In this document: one piece after another, positions 26,578-35,877 of the stretch
How the letters are laid out: each line of letters opens with the position of its first letter
How positions within the stretch are numbered: the first letter of the stretch is position 1
Assembly: GCA_963784995.1 (NCBI GenBank)
Contig: CAWATZ010000006.1
Coordinates: 124,001 to 188,000, forward strand
Reading direction: 5' to 3'
Length of the DNA: 64,000 nucleotides
Origin: CAWATZ01 sp963784995
GTDB lineage: Bacteria > Planctomycetota > Planctomycetia > Gemmatales > Gemmataceae
Translations under genes and position numbers: made by a program
The notes under the pieces: generated by a model
Told to the model about the DNA's origin: nothing
Databases searched by the model: none
What the model saw: the letters and a program-made list of their open reading frames with translations, nothing else

Positions 26578-28012
26578 TTATTCGTACCGCAGGGCCCGGA
26601 CCGGATGCAGCGTCGCGGCACGCAGCGCGGGCAGAATGCTGAACAGCACCGCAATGGCGATCGCGCCGACGTTCACCAGCAGGACCGTCATCGGCTGGAT
26701 GTCGGTCGGGATCTTGTCGAAGTAGTAGACGTCGCGCGGGAAGATGTCCTGACCGGTGATCTGCGACAGAAGCCATTCGATCTGGTTGATGAACACGGTC
26801 AGGGTCAGTCCCAGGATGGTCCCCAGGAAGGCACCGACCATGCCCAGCAGCAGACCGTAGCCAAGGAAGATGTTCATGACGCCGCTGTTGGAGGCGCCCA
26901 GGGCCTTGAGGATGCCGATGTCGCGGGTCTTTTCCATGACGATCATGGAGAAGATGGCCAGGATGCCGAAGCCGGCCACGGCGATGATCAGGAACAGCAG
27001 CACGTTGAGGATGCCCTTCTCGACGCTGATCGCTGCCAGGAGCGGGCCCTGCTTGTCTTCCCAGGTCTGACCAGTCACCGGGTAGCCCTCGAACAATTTC
27101 TGCAAGCGCTCGACGACGTCCTTGATTTGTTTCCGATTCAGGCCCGGCTTGAGCTTGATCTGGATGCTGGTGACCCGGTTCTCCATGGTGCGGATCTTCT
27201 GCAGGTAATTCAGCGGCACGAAGACGTAGTTGGAGTCGTATTCGCTCATCTCGGACTTGAAATAGTCCGCCACGACAAAACGGGCCGGGACCGGCTCCAG
27301 GCGGACCCCGCTGACGGTGGTGATGATCACCTCTTCCCCTTGCCGTAGAATCCGTTCGTCGTTGACCTTTCCGGTCTTGATGTCTTTGTGGCGGTAATGA
27401 GCAATGGCATAGCCCACGATCGTCCCTTCCGGCTGGTAAATCCGGCTGGGGGAGGCTCGGGAGGCGGCTTTCCGCCCTGCAAAGGAGGCTGCTGTCCCTG
27501 AATGGGGAAGGGATTGTGCTCCAGCATTTGCTCGAGCCGCTGCTGCTGCTCGTGGTGCAGCTTGGCCTCGGAGGACAGCTCAAAGGAGGGATGCTTGCGA
27601 TTGTCTTCGTTGAAGAGATGCTCGGCAAAGCCGCCGACGCGGGCCCGACCTTCCGGCTCGATGCCGATCAGCTTGATCGGCCGGACGACAGGAGTCGCCG
27701 TTGTACTTAAACTGGAGCATGGCGAAGATGTCCAGCGTCGGCGCCATGGCCTCGATGCGCTCGTTGAGCCAGGGGTCGGCCCGGATCATGCGCCATCTTG
27801 CCCTCGGGGTCGGCGAAGCCGTCGTACCACTGGGCCTCGATGACCAGGTCGGAGAGCAGCCCGTGCAGCCGGTCGCGCAGCTTGGTGCTGAAGCCGCTCA
27901 TGACGCTGTTGACCACGATCAGCGTGGCGACGCCCAGCATCACGCTGACGATGCACACCAGCGCCAGGTAGCGCGTCAGCAAATACCGCCAGCAGAGCAG
28001 CAGCTTGTACAT
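26578..28012 (-). CDS. lolE: LolC/LolE-type ABC permease (several frame breaks)
   Basis: The true start is ATG at 28012 (MYKLLLCWRYLLTRYLAL), which opens the first transmembrane helix and the MacB-like core. Protein similarity continues through at least three frame changes near 27795, 27690 and 27440. The C-terminal half is uninterrupted from 27417 (VGYAIAHYRHKD…). It carries three more helices (VLLFLIIAVAGFGILAIFSM and two later) and the usual MEKTRDIGILKALGAS coupling motif. Total length is about 478 residues, normal for the family. With the adjacent ATPase it should form an inner-membrane lipoprotein-releasing or related export system. It lies just downstream of lysS, separated by palindrome P9. 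Confidence 0.8.
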
Positions 28013-28040
28013 GAACACCTCAACAGATTTACGACCCCTC

Positions 28041-28193
28041 CAGCCCTGGCTGGCCGTGCAGGCACGGTTGTCCGGCAGGTGAAGGAGGTCACCAGCTAGA
28101 GGAAGAAGCAAGAACTTTTTTTCTTTTCTCCCGTCTAGCCAATGACCTGCTTCACCTGCCGGACAACCGTGCCTGCACGGCCAGCCAGGGCTG
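28041..28193. repeat. Palindrome P9 (about 59-bp arms) between lysS and lolE
   Basis: The left arm 28041-28099 begins CAGCCCTGGCTGGCCGTGCA, and the right arm 28135-28193 is its near-perfect complement. The 35-nt loop contains a run of seven T and an AAGAAGCAAG tract. It fills almost all of the space between two co-oriented genes. Confidence 0.92.
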
Positions 28194-28211
28194 CTGGGGC
28201 CGGAGAAGCGG

Positions 28212-29733
28212 TCACTTCTTCTCCGGCCGCAGCAGCGGGAACAGGATCACGTCGCGGATCGTCTGTGTGTTGGTCAGCAGCATCACCAGCCGGTCGATGC
28301 CGATGCCCAGGCCGCCCGCCGGCGGCATGCCATGCCGCAGGGCACAGACGAAATCCTCGTCCATCTTCGCCATCGACTCCTCTTCCGGCAGCCCGGCCAG
28401 CTGGTGGCGGAAGGTCTCCTCCTGCGTGATCCGGATCGTTCAGCTCCGTGTAGGCGTTGGCCAGCTCCATGCCGCGAACGTACAGCTCGAAGCGCTCGGC
28501 GATACTCGGGTCGGTCCGCTTCCGCTTGGTCAGCGGGCACAGCCCCGCCGGGTAGTCGTACACGAAGACCGGGCCGACCAGTTTGTCCTCGACGTTCTCC
28601 TCGAACAGGTGATGCACGATCACGTCGGGATGCTTGCCGGCCGTGGGGAACCCCTTCGCTTCGGCCACCCGCCGCAGGCCCGGCTCGTCGTGTACGTACA
28701 CGCCGACGTGCTGCCTGAACAGGTCGGCGTAGCTGGCCCGCTGCCAGGGCGGCGTGAAGTCGATGGTGTGCTCGCCAAAGGGCAGCTTCATGCCCCCACC
28801 CAGGGCCTGCACGCAGGCGACGATCAGGCCCTCGGTCAGGTCCATCATGGAGCGGTAGTCGGCGTAGGCCTGGTACAGCTCCAGCATGGTGAATTCGGGA
28901 TTGTGCCTGGGGCTGATGCCCTCGTTGCGGAAGACCCGGCCGATCTCGTAGACCTTTTCGATGCCGCCGACCAGCAGCCGCTTCAGGTGCAGCTCCAGGG
29001 CGATGCGCAGAACAGGTCGATGTCCAGGGTGTTGTGGTGCGTGACGAACGGCCGGGCCGCCGCCCCGCCGGCGATGGCGTGCAGCGTCGGCGTCTCCACC
29101 TCGACAAAACCCTGCCGTTCCAGACAGTCGCGGATGGTGCGGACGATCTTGATGCGCTTCAGCGTCCGCTCCAGCGTTTCCGGGTTGTAGAGCAGGTCGA
29201 GATAGCGGTGCCGCAGACGGAACTCGATCTCCTGCATGCCGCCCCACTTGTCGGGGTGCGGCTGCAGCGACTTGCCCAGGAAATGCAGCTTCTCCGCGAA
29301 GATGGTCAGCTCGCCGGTCTTGGACAGACCCAGCTTGCCATCGACGCCGAGGATGTCGCCGAGGTCCAGCTCCTGGGCCAGGGCCCAGCCCTGCTCGCCG
29401 ACCTGGGACTGGCCAATCATCACTTGAATGAAACTCGACCAGACTATCGACCGTCTCGCCGGTACTTTGCCGGCCCTTGAGCTGGCGCTGGAAGCGGTGG
29501 CCCGACCAGTCGCGGATCTCGAGGAAGTGGAGCTTGCCGGCGATGCGGCGCAGCACGATCCGGCCGACGGCCCGGACGCGCGGCGGGTTTTGCTCGTCCA
29601 GCGGCAGCGCGCGGATCTGCTCGATGGGCAGAAAATCATCGAAGCGTCCGCCCCAGGGATCGAAGCCCAGTTGCTCGATCCGGCGCAGCTTCTCGTATCG
29701 ACTGATCCCGAAGGGATCTGGTGGCTCGGCCAC
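28212..29733 (-). CDS. lysS: Lysyl-tRNA synthetase, class II (frame breaks)
   Basis: The GTG at 29733 starts VAEPPDPFGISRYEKLRRIE, the typical N-terminus. An OB-fold anticodon domain follows (VGRIVLRRIAGKLHFLEIRD), then the class II core with motif 2 VYEIGRVFRNEGISPRHNPE and motif 3 PPAGGLGIGIDRLVMLL. Frame changes near 29430, 29010 and 28440 are needed. The last one is cured by removing one base after ACGAGCTGAACGATCCGG-type sequence and restores EETFRHQLAGLPEEE to the TGA at 28212 (…LLRPEKK). The total of ~507 codons matches LysS. The enzyme charges tRNA-Lys in the cytoplasm. It is the first gene of an apparent lysS-lolE-lolD cluster. Confidence 0.9.
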
Positions 29734-29946
29734 GGTTTTTTTCCTTGAACGAGGGTTCAGGGTGTTCCTCACGGGTGAGGTTTGGATTGTAACGTTCGCC
29801 CCCGGGGTGTCAATTGCACGTGGAGTGCCGGAAATTGTTTGCTCCCCGGCACAAGGTCTGTTACGGTGTTCAGCCACGGCAGGCCGGAGGGGCCTTTGCC
29901 AATCCCCCCGGTTGACCCGGACCCCATCTCCAGGAGGACGCTGACC

Positions 29947-31254
29947 ATGACTGGCATCACGACGACTTCCTCAACCAAAGAGCCGGCTCCCGCGAGCCAG
30001 CCGACCGAAAAGAAGAGCCTGTGGGAGACGACCATCACCTCGACGCCGGTGCTGCTGACCGTGGTGGCCACCTTGCTGGCCGGCATGTCGGCCAGCGAGA
30101 TGACCCTGGCCCAGTACCACCGGGCGACGGCGGCCCAGGACCAATCGAAAGCCGCCGACGAGTTCAACTTCTTCCAGGCCAAGAAGATCCGCGGCACCAG
30201 CATGGAGCTGACGGCAACGCTGCTGCGGGCCCTCTCCGAGCCAGACAATTTCAGCGCTGATGCGGTTCGCGACTCGGCCGGCCTGCTGGCCGAGAACCTG
30301 AGCCAGGCCAGCCAGGAAGTGCAGCGCCTCAAGCAGCGTGCGAAAAACCTCAATCGTCCAGGGACGGCCGGCATGGACAGCACCGCCGTGACGGAAGCCA
30401 TCAACAAGGCCGCGGAACAGATCAGCAAGGCGAGCAAGAGCGCAGCCGAGCTGAAAGCGGACACGGACAACGTCCTCGCCAATGGGAAAGGGGACGTCAC
30501 TCCGAAAAACCTGGAAGAGGCCTTCGGGTATCTGGCCGGCGGGCTGCCAAAGGTCGAAATCAGCGACGTGTACGAGGGCATTGATTCTCAGGAGGCCAAA
30601 GCCATCAAGGAGGCGCTGCAACACGTTCGGGACCGGAACCCGGAAGCGAAGACCGACCCGCTGATGCGCCGGATTGACGGAGATACGCTCAAGAAGACTT
30701 ACCATCGCGCAGTACAAAACGCCAAGACCTTTGACAAGGAAGTCGAGAAGGTGAAAAGCAGCATGAGCCTGATCAATCGGCTGGTCGGCAAGCAACTGGA
30801 GCTGGCCCGAAGCTTCCATCGCGCGGTCCTGAACCTGAACAGGACCCTGGCGACGTCCCAGGCCGAGAGCAGCAAGGAGATGACGGACGTGCGCTCGTCG
30901 CTGACCGCACTGACCAACCTTGACCGGGTCACCAAGGACTCCACGGAGCAGCTCTATCGGGACGCGCGGTCGGCGAGCCTGGATTATGACGCCCGCCGTT
31001 ACAACGAAGAAGGGAAGTACAACCTGGAAGCCGCCATGCTGTACGAATTGCAGGTGCGCTGGAGCAACTTCAAGTCGGATCGGCACCTGAACCGCAAGAC
31101 GTTCCTGTTCTACGCCATGCTGGCGGCCCAGGCGGGCGTGACCGTGGCGACGCTGGCCCTGGCCCTGCGGCGCAAGAGCCTTGTCTGGGGCCTGGCCGCC
31201 CTGGCCGGAGCGGCGGCGGTCATCTTCGGCGGGTACATCTCGGTCATGATGTGA
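29947..31254 (+). CDS. Membrane-anchored coiled-coil protein, DUF4337-like
   Basis: 435 residues. The ATG at 29947 follows CAGGAGGACGC. The N-terminal helix (VLLTVVATLLAGMSASEM) is followed by LAQYHRATAAQDQSKAADEF and FFQAKKIRG, a segment resembling DUF4337 membrane proteins. A long helical, charged middle part (about 110-380) has coiled-coil character. Two C-terminal helices follow (AMLAAQAGVTVATLALAL and LAALAGAAAVIFGGYISVMM). The family is uncharacterised; the long helical region between membrane anchors suggests a structural or sensor role. It is divergent from lysS with a 213-bp spacer that probably holds both promoters. Confidence 0.65.
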   Translation: MTGITTTSSTKEPAPASQPTEKKSLWETTITSTPVLLTVVATLLAGMSASEMTLAQYHRATAAQDQSKAADEFNFFQAKKIRGTSMELTATLLRALSEPDNFSADAVRDSAGLLAENLSQASQEVQRLKQRAKNLNRPGTAGMDSTAVTEAINKAAEQISKASKSAAELKADTDNVLANGKGDVTPKNLEEAFGYLAGGLPKVEISDVYEGIDSQEAKAIKEALQHVRDRNPEAKTDPLMRRIDGDTLKKTYHRAVQNAKTFDKEVEKVKSSMSLINRLVGKQLELARSFHRAVLNLNRTLATSQAESSKEMTDVRSSLTALTNLDRVTKDSTEQLYRDARSASLDYDARRYNEEGKYNLEAAMLYELQVRWSNFKSDRHLNRKTFLFYAMLAAQAGVTVATLALALRRKSLVWGLAALAGAAAVIFGGYISVMM

Positions 31255-31304
31255 CCGGTTGGCTCCCAGGCGTGGAGGGAATCGTCAGCGGTTTCCCGAC
31301 GTAT

Positions 31305-31358
31305 CGGGCCGACGGCCGCGCACAGCGCCATGCGGCGGAGCGTGCGGCCGTCGGCCCG
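31305..31358. terminator. GC-rich hairpin downstream of the coiled-coil gene
   Basis: CGGGCCGACGGCCGC (31305-31319) and its exact complement (31344-31358) flank a 24-nt loop, starting 50 nt after the stop codon. It could terminate the upstream gene, although no T tract follows; it may also be a dispersed palindrome. Confidence 0.5.
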
Positions 31359-31550
31359 GAAGCAACAAGAAATCCGAGGGATTCGGTGCCAGGTGAGCCC
31401 CAGAAAAGAGTTGCCGCACGCAGGGTTTTCCTGTCGAACCAAACACAAGCTCCCACCAATCGCCCCCCGCCATGAAAAGCTTGCCGCGCCTGCTTCTTAC
31501 TTTCAACACTCCGGTGAGAGCCCTCTGCGAGGCCGGTGGAAGAAGAGATC

Positions 31551-31636
31551 GGAACACTAATCCACGCTGATCCCCACTAATCGGAATGCGGGTCTCCTGC
31601 CTTCAATTAGCGAAGATTAGCGCAGATCAGTGTTCC
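31551..31636. repeat. Imperfect palindrome with TAATC/GATTAG units
   Basis: GGAACACTAATCCACGCTGA at the left pairs approximately with the right arm ending GATCAGTGTTCC. Each arm itself contains two or three related units, (A/G)ATC(C/T)(A/G)CGCT. Confidence 0.7.
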
Positions 31637-31677
31637 TGCGCTACCGGCCCCGCGGAGGGGTGGCCTCCCGTGACCGT

Positions 31678-31718
31678 CAGCGGGGCTGAAACAGCCTTCC
31701 CTGGAATGCATCGGACAG
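31678..31718 (-). repeat. Fragment of the Rpn-flanking direct repeat
   Basis: On the minus strand this reads CTGTCCGATGCATTCCAGGG followed by AAGGCTGTTTCAGCCCCGCT. It matches the internal part of repeat copy A (6817-6858) with one mismatch over about 40 bases. No Rpn gene is next to it. Confidence 0.8.
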
Positions 31719-31874
31719 ATTCGCTTGCCTGCTTTTGTTGCCCCTGAGCGGGGCGATCGGTCTGTGACACAAGAGGTATCAGGTCGAGCAGATCCGGATC
31801 TGTGGAAGGGGCGGTCGGGCAACCGCCGCCCCGACCCGGCATGTCGATACCAGCTGCAGCCCCTCACTTCGCGG

Positions 31875-31899
31875 CCCCTCTCCCACAAGGGGAGAGGGG
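31875..31899. terminator. CCCCTCTCCC hairpin after the oxidoreductase stop
   Basis: CCCCTCTCCC and GGGAGAGGGG are separated by five bases and lie 12 nt beyond the stop of the minus-strand oxidoreductase. The sequence resembles the outer arm of palindrome P16. Confidence 0.5.
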
Positions 31900-31910
31900 A
31901 GGAAAGCCCG

Positions 31911-33480
31911 TTACTCCTCGCGGGTGCTGGAGCTGGTGGTCTCGGCCGGGTCCTTGCCATCCTTCCACGGACCGGCCAGCTTCTGATAATCCTCGGGCAC
32001 CAGGGTGCTGCCGGTGTCGTCGGCCTTCCAGCCCATGACCTGGCTGGCATGGCCACGCATCTTGCTCCGCGCCTCCAGCTTGCTGGCCCAGCTGGCGTCG
32101 GCCTCGGTCGGCTTGCGGCCCTCCTTGTCCCAAAACAGTGCCTTGCCGTGCCGGTAGCTCTGCGAGCCCATTGCCACCGTGGTGAACGCGGCGGCGCCCA
32201 GCTCCGGAGTGCTGAGCGTGTGGCGTTTCCGGTCCCGGACGCAGCTGAGGAAGTTCAGCCACAGCGCCTCGGTGTCGGCGTTACGGCCTTCCGGCGGTTT
32301 GCAATCGACGAACTCGCCATCGATGGTCTTCTCCAGCCGGGCCGGGATGCCGGCGCTCTGCGTTGGGGTTGTCCTTGATGATCACGAAGCCGCCCTTGAC
32401 GAACTTGATCGTGCCCAGGTGGCCGCGAATCACTTCCTCGATCGGATACGCGCTGATCATCGTGGCCGTGATCAAGAGCTGGCAGCCCTCGTTGTAGTCG
32501 GCGACGATGCTGGCCACGTCCGGCACGTCCCGGCCGTCGTACTCCAGGTAGAGGCCGCCGCCGCCGACCACCCGGGCGGGATAACGCACGCCCATCGCCG
32601 AGATCAGGTGCGTCGTCTGGTGGACGAACAGGTCGGTGAACATGCCGCCGCCGAAGGGCCAGTAGCAGCGCCACTGCCCGAACACCGCCCGGTCGAACGG
32701 GATCTTCGGCCCCAGCGGCACCCCCTCCTTGACGTGGAACTGATGGCCCAGGAACATGTTCCAATCGACCGTCTTGGGGTTCATCTCCTTCCACAGCCGA
32801 TAGTAACGCCACTGGCCGACCATCGAGTTGCGGTAATAGCTGGTCTGCCCCTGGGCGACGTGGCCGATCTTGCCCTTGCAGATCAGGTCGTGAGCCATCA
32901 GCCAGGTGGGGTCGGCCATGGACTGGACGCCGACGGTCATGACGCGGTTGTGCTTGACCATCACATCGACGACGGCCTGGGCCTCCTCAATGGTCTTGGT
33001 CATCGGCTTCTCGCAATAGACGTCCTTGCCGGCCTCGGCCGCGTCGATGGAGATCCTGGCGTGCCAGTGGTCCGGCGTGGCGATGCAGACGACATCGACT
33101 TCCTTGAGGTTCAGGATGTTGCGATAGTCCTTGGTGACGTGTTTCTTGTCCTCGGGATCCAGGCCGACTTTCTTCGCCGAGGGATACAGGCCCTGCGAAT
33201 AGGTGCGCTCTTCCTTCTTGCCGCCGCGGACGACGGTGTACTTGCCCTCGTGGCCGTCCCACGTGTCGCAGACGGCGACGGGAGCGACACCCTTGCCTTC
33301 CTTGCTGAGCTTGTTGATGATGTCCAGGTGCGCCTGACAGCGGCCGCCGACGCCGATGAAGCCGACGCCGAGCCGTTCGTTGGCTCCGTAGACGCGGTTG
33401 TAACTGGCCGCGGTCAGGGCCACCGCGCCCGCACCGATGGCCGTGGTCTTGAGAAAGTCCCGACGATTGACTTCCGACAT
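31911..33480 (-). CDS. Tat-exported Gfo/Idh/MocA family oxidoreductase (one frame break)
   Basis: The ATG at 33480 begins MSEVNRRDFLKTTAIGAGAV, a twin-arginine signal with RR at residues 6-7. The NAD(P)-binding Rossmann motif LGVGFIGVGGRCQAHLD follows, then the family's EKP motif (VYCEKPMTKTIEEA) and the C-terminal beta domain. A one-base deletion near 32355 shifts the frame, and the continuation (…ARLEKTIDGEFVDCKPPEG… to TSSSTREE) ends at 31911. The total of about 520 residues fits the large planctomycete secreted branch. These enzymes oxidise or reduce sugars and related polyols outside the cytoplasmic membrane; the substrate is unknown. Confidence 0.88.
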
Positions 33481-33599
33481 CCGAAGAGTCCTCCACAGGG
33501 AAGAGCGAGGAAAAGCGTTGCCAAGTCCCGATCGGGGCATCATAGCACGTCCGCGTGCAGAATCCAGTTGCAAAAGCGTCGGTCTGGAGGGCCAGCCCG

Positions 33600-33869
33600 C
33601 TACTTCTTCCGCCGGCGAAAGAGCTGGACTTGCAACACGGTGACCGTCTGCCCATCCGCCTCAATCTGGAACCGGACGGCGAGAGGGGAAACAAAAGTGA
33701 TCCGGCGACCGCCAGGCCGAGATTCTCCCTCGTTGGCAGGATCGGTGCGCAACCGCTGTTCAAGGGTATGGCTGGCGGCTGTAATCGCCTGGCGCAGAGT
33801 TGCATCTGCCTGGGTCCACAGGATCGCCAGTTCATCCAGAGCGCTCTGGAGCCATTCGACTCGGAACAT
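33600..33869 (-). CDS. RelE/ParE-like toxin of a type II toxin-antitoxin pair
   Basis: 89 residues. The ATG at 33869 starts MFRVEWLQSALDELAILWTQ, typical of the RelE/ParE fold, and the protein ends with the beta strand VTVLQVQLFRRRKK. Its start overlaps the stop of the upstream antitoxin gene by one base (TGATG), implying translational coupling. The middle carries ITFVSPLAVRFQIEADGQTV, the usual beta-hairpin. It is likely an mRNase or gyrase poison; the subfamily cannot be fixed from motifs alone. The longer in-frame start at 33980 would run into the antitoxin and is rejected. Confidence 0.7.
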   Translation of the reverse strand: MFRVEWLQSALDELAILWTQADATLRQAITAASHTLEQRLRTDPANEGESRPGGRRITFVSPLAVRFQIEADGQTVTVLQVQLFRRRKK

Positions 33870-34105
33870 CACAGCTTTTCCAGATAAGCGAGGACTTCCG
33901 CTGTCGTGTGCCGATTCTCGTTGGATGCGGCGCACCGATCCAGTTCTTCCTCGCTGACGTCCGGAGAGACTGGTTCCCATTCCGACAAGTCAATCAGAGG
34001 AATGAACCGCCCCAGCACACATCCCGAAGGATCGCAAAGCTCGACAGGCTGACCCAGCTCGTTCAGTTTGCTCGACAGGTTGGCATCAACGGCAATCTGT
34101 ATCAT
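33869..34105 (-). CDS. Putative antitoxin paired with RelE/ParE-like toxin
   Basis: 78 residues, acidic, with MIQIAVDANLSSKLNELGQP at the start and ENRHTTAEVLAYLEKL at the end. It is directly coupled to the following toxin gene by a TGATG overlap. The central segment LCDPSGCVLGRFIPLIDLSE resembles the short antitoxin-like proteins found beside ParE/RelE genes in planctomycetes and cyanobacteria. There is no clear DNA-binding motif, so autoregulation is uncertain. Confidence 0.6.
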   Translation of the reverse strand: MIQIAVDANLSSKLNELGQPVELCDPSGCVLGRFIPLIDLSEWEPVSPDVSEEELDRCAASNENRHTTAEVLAYLEKL

Positions 34106-34244
34106 GAGGAATGCTCCCTTGAATTACAGGCGTCTCTTCCTCGGCATTCTACCCCGGCCCGTGCATCGCCGCAACCTGACAGCGATGAGATCATGGACCT
34201 GCCTCACGACTGGGGGTCCGTGAGCGAGAAGAAGCCATTGGCCA

Positions 34245-34934
34245 TCAGCCAGCAGCACTCGGGGCCCGGACTGGAATCTCCTCGATAGGGCGCGACAGAC
34301 CGAGGCGGATGACGACGGGATCGCCCATCCACTGGACAATCGAGGTCAGGGCCGCGAGGCGTACCCTGGGATTGTCGCCAGCCGCCTCGGCCCGTTGCAG
34401 CAGGAAATGGTCCGTGACCGGCAGGTTGAGCCGGCCCAGGTCAGGCGGCTCGAACGAAACCCGGTAGGTCGGCTGCTCTCGTCCCTGCTTCGTCTCGCAG
34501 CTGAAGGCGATGCTGCCGGCGGACACGGCAACCCCGGCCAGGCTGCGTGTCCCGGTCCCAGGAGTGAGCCAGGCTCCCCTTGGCGTGGTCTGAAGCGGTT
34601 GACCGAAGATCAGCTGGCCCGGAGGCGTCAGGGTGGCGTTGAGGATGGCCTGACGCTCGGCGGGGCTGGCCAGGACGCGGCGCGGCTTCAGATCGCGGAC
34701 CAGCACGTCCTCCAGGTGCGGCGGCTCAGGTGTGGCCGGCCTGGGATTGACCATTTCGCAGATTTCCCAGCGCGAATGGCCGTCCATCTGCCAGGGCGTC
34801 CAGCCGCGTTTGCGTTCCTGGGCGGCGCGAACCTCCAGAGGCCGAACCACGCAGTACTGGTTGTTCTGCTTGGTGACGCCGGCCAGGCAGTAGGCCTTGC
34901 CCATTCGCGTCCAGTCCAGCAAGATCAGATCCAT
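34245..34934 (-). CDS. Dual-OB-domain-like protein
   Basis: 229 residues from the ATG at 34934 (MDLILLDWTRMGKAYCLAGV); the upstream in-frame start overlaps the divergent promoter. The sequence has two predicted beta-barrel segments, and the N-terminal pattern LDWTRMGKAYCLAGV…CVVRPL matches what is called a dual OB-containing protein. A conserved-looking WEICEM lies in the middle. Genes of this type are frequently found beside DUF488 genes, as here, and have been suggested to handle nucleic acids or nucleotides. That role is inference. It is divergently transcribed from the DUF488 gene with 63 bp between starts. Confidence 0.6.
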   Translation of the reverse strand: MDLILLDWTRMGKAYCLAGVTKQNNQYCVVRPLEVRAAQERKRGWTPWQMDGHSRWEICEMVNPRPATPEPPHLEDVLVRDLKPRRVLASPAERQAILNATLTPPGQLIFGQPLQTTPRGAWLTPGTGTRSLAGVAVSAGSIAFSCETKQGREQPTYRVSFEPPDLGRLNLPVTDHFLLQRAEAAGDNPRVRLAALTSIVQWMGDPVVIRLGLSRPIEEIPVRAPSAAG

Positions 34935-34997
34935 GAGGCGACCCTCGCAGGGAGAGATGCTGGTCGCCATTATCGAACCCGGGGAGGCCATCGGCAA

Positions 34998-35657
34998 GTG
35001 CCTGATTCATTTTCGCCACCGACCGGCAGACTATTCAGCGTCGGCCACTCCAACCTGGAGCTGGAGACGTTCCTCCGCCTGCTGCAAGCCGCCGGCGTGA
35101 CCGTCCTGGCCGACGTGCGCTCAAGCCCGTTCAGCCGATACCGGCCCCAGTTCAACAAGGCCAGCCTGGAACAGACCAGCCCCCAGGCCGGCATTGGCTA
35201 TCTCTTCCTGGGCCATCTCCTGGGAGGCCGGCCGAGCCGCGAGGATCTCTACGATGCCGAGGGACACGTCGATTATGAGCGCGTCCGGGCGACGAAGGAG
35301 TTTCAGCAGGGACTGGAGCAGTTGCTCGCCGCTCGGGAGCGCGACAGCGTGGCGATGATGTGCAGCGAGGAAGACCCGCTCGACTGCCACCGTCTGCTGA
35401 TGATCACGCCGGCCCTGGTCGAGCGCGGCCTGGAGCCGCTGCATCTGCGCAAGGATGGCTCGGTGGAAACCACCCGGGCTATGGAGGAGCGTCTGCTGGA
35501 CGAAACCGAGGTGGGGAAGGAAATGCGGCAGGGGCTGTTCGCGGAGCTGTTGACCGAGGTTGAGCGGCGGCAGATGCTGGTGGAGGCGTATCGCGCCATG
35601 AGCCGCACGAAGGGGTTTCGATTGAAACGACTCGATGAGGAGGGCGACGCACCCTGA
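34998..35657 (+). CDS. DUF488 domain protein
   Basis: 219 residues starting at GTG 34998, preceded by GGGGAGG. The DUF488 hallmarks are all present: LFSVGHSNLELETFLRLL near the N-terminus, VTVLADVRSSPFSRYRPQFN, and the C-terminal cysteine motif MCSEEDPLDCHR. DUF488 proteins are uncharacterised and thought to act on nucleic acids. The Cys/His motif could be catalytic or bind metal. The divergent dual-OB neighbour supports a functional pair. Confidence 0.85.
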   Translation: MPDSFSPPTGRLFSVGHSNLELETFLRLLQAAGVTVLADVRSSPFSRYRPQFNKASLEQTSPQAGIGYLFLGHLLGGRPSREDLYDAEGHVDYERVRATKEFQQGLEQLLAARERDSVAMMCSEEDPLDCHRLLMITPALVERGLEPLHLRKDGSVETTRAMEERLLDETEVGKEMRQGLFAELLTEVERRQMLVEAYRAMSRTKGFRLKRLDEEGDAP

Positions 35658-35877
35658 AGTCCTGGTGCAACCGACCACTGCCGGGTGTCACGACCCGCTC
35701 TCTTCATTCCGCGCCCTCCTGGCCCGGTGCGCCGCCGCCCTGGCACGGTTGCCGCCTGTTTGATGCCACGGCGATTCTCACAGCATGAAAGTTGCCCTTG
35801 AATCTCAAGCTGTCACTTTTTCGAGGTTTCGTCACAAGGTCGGCGCCTGCTCAGGCAGGGCCTCGGGAGGACATCCC

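Larger units (their letters stand above)
31255..31910. other. Repeat-rich intergenic region, no gene
   Basis: This 656-base gap holds no convincing coding sequence. It contains a GC-rich hairpin (31305-31358), an imperfect palindrome made of (C)TAATC-type units (31551-31636), a fragment of the Rpn-flanking repeat (31678-31718), and a CCCCTCTCCC hairpin (31875-31899). Confidence 0.7.
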
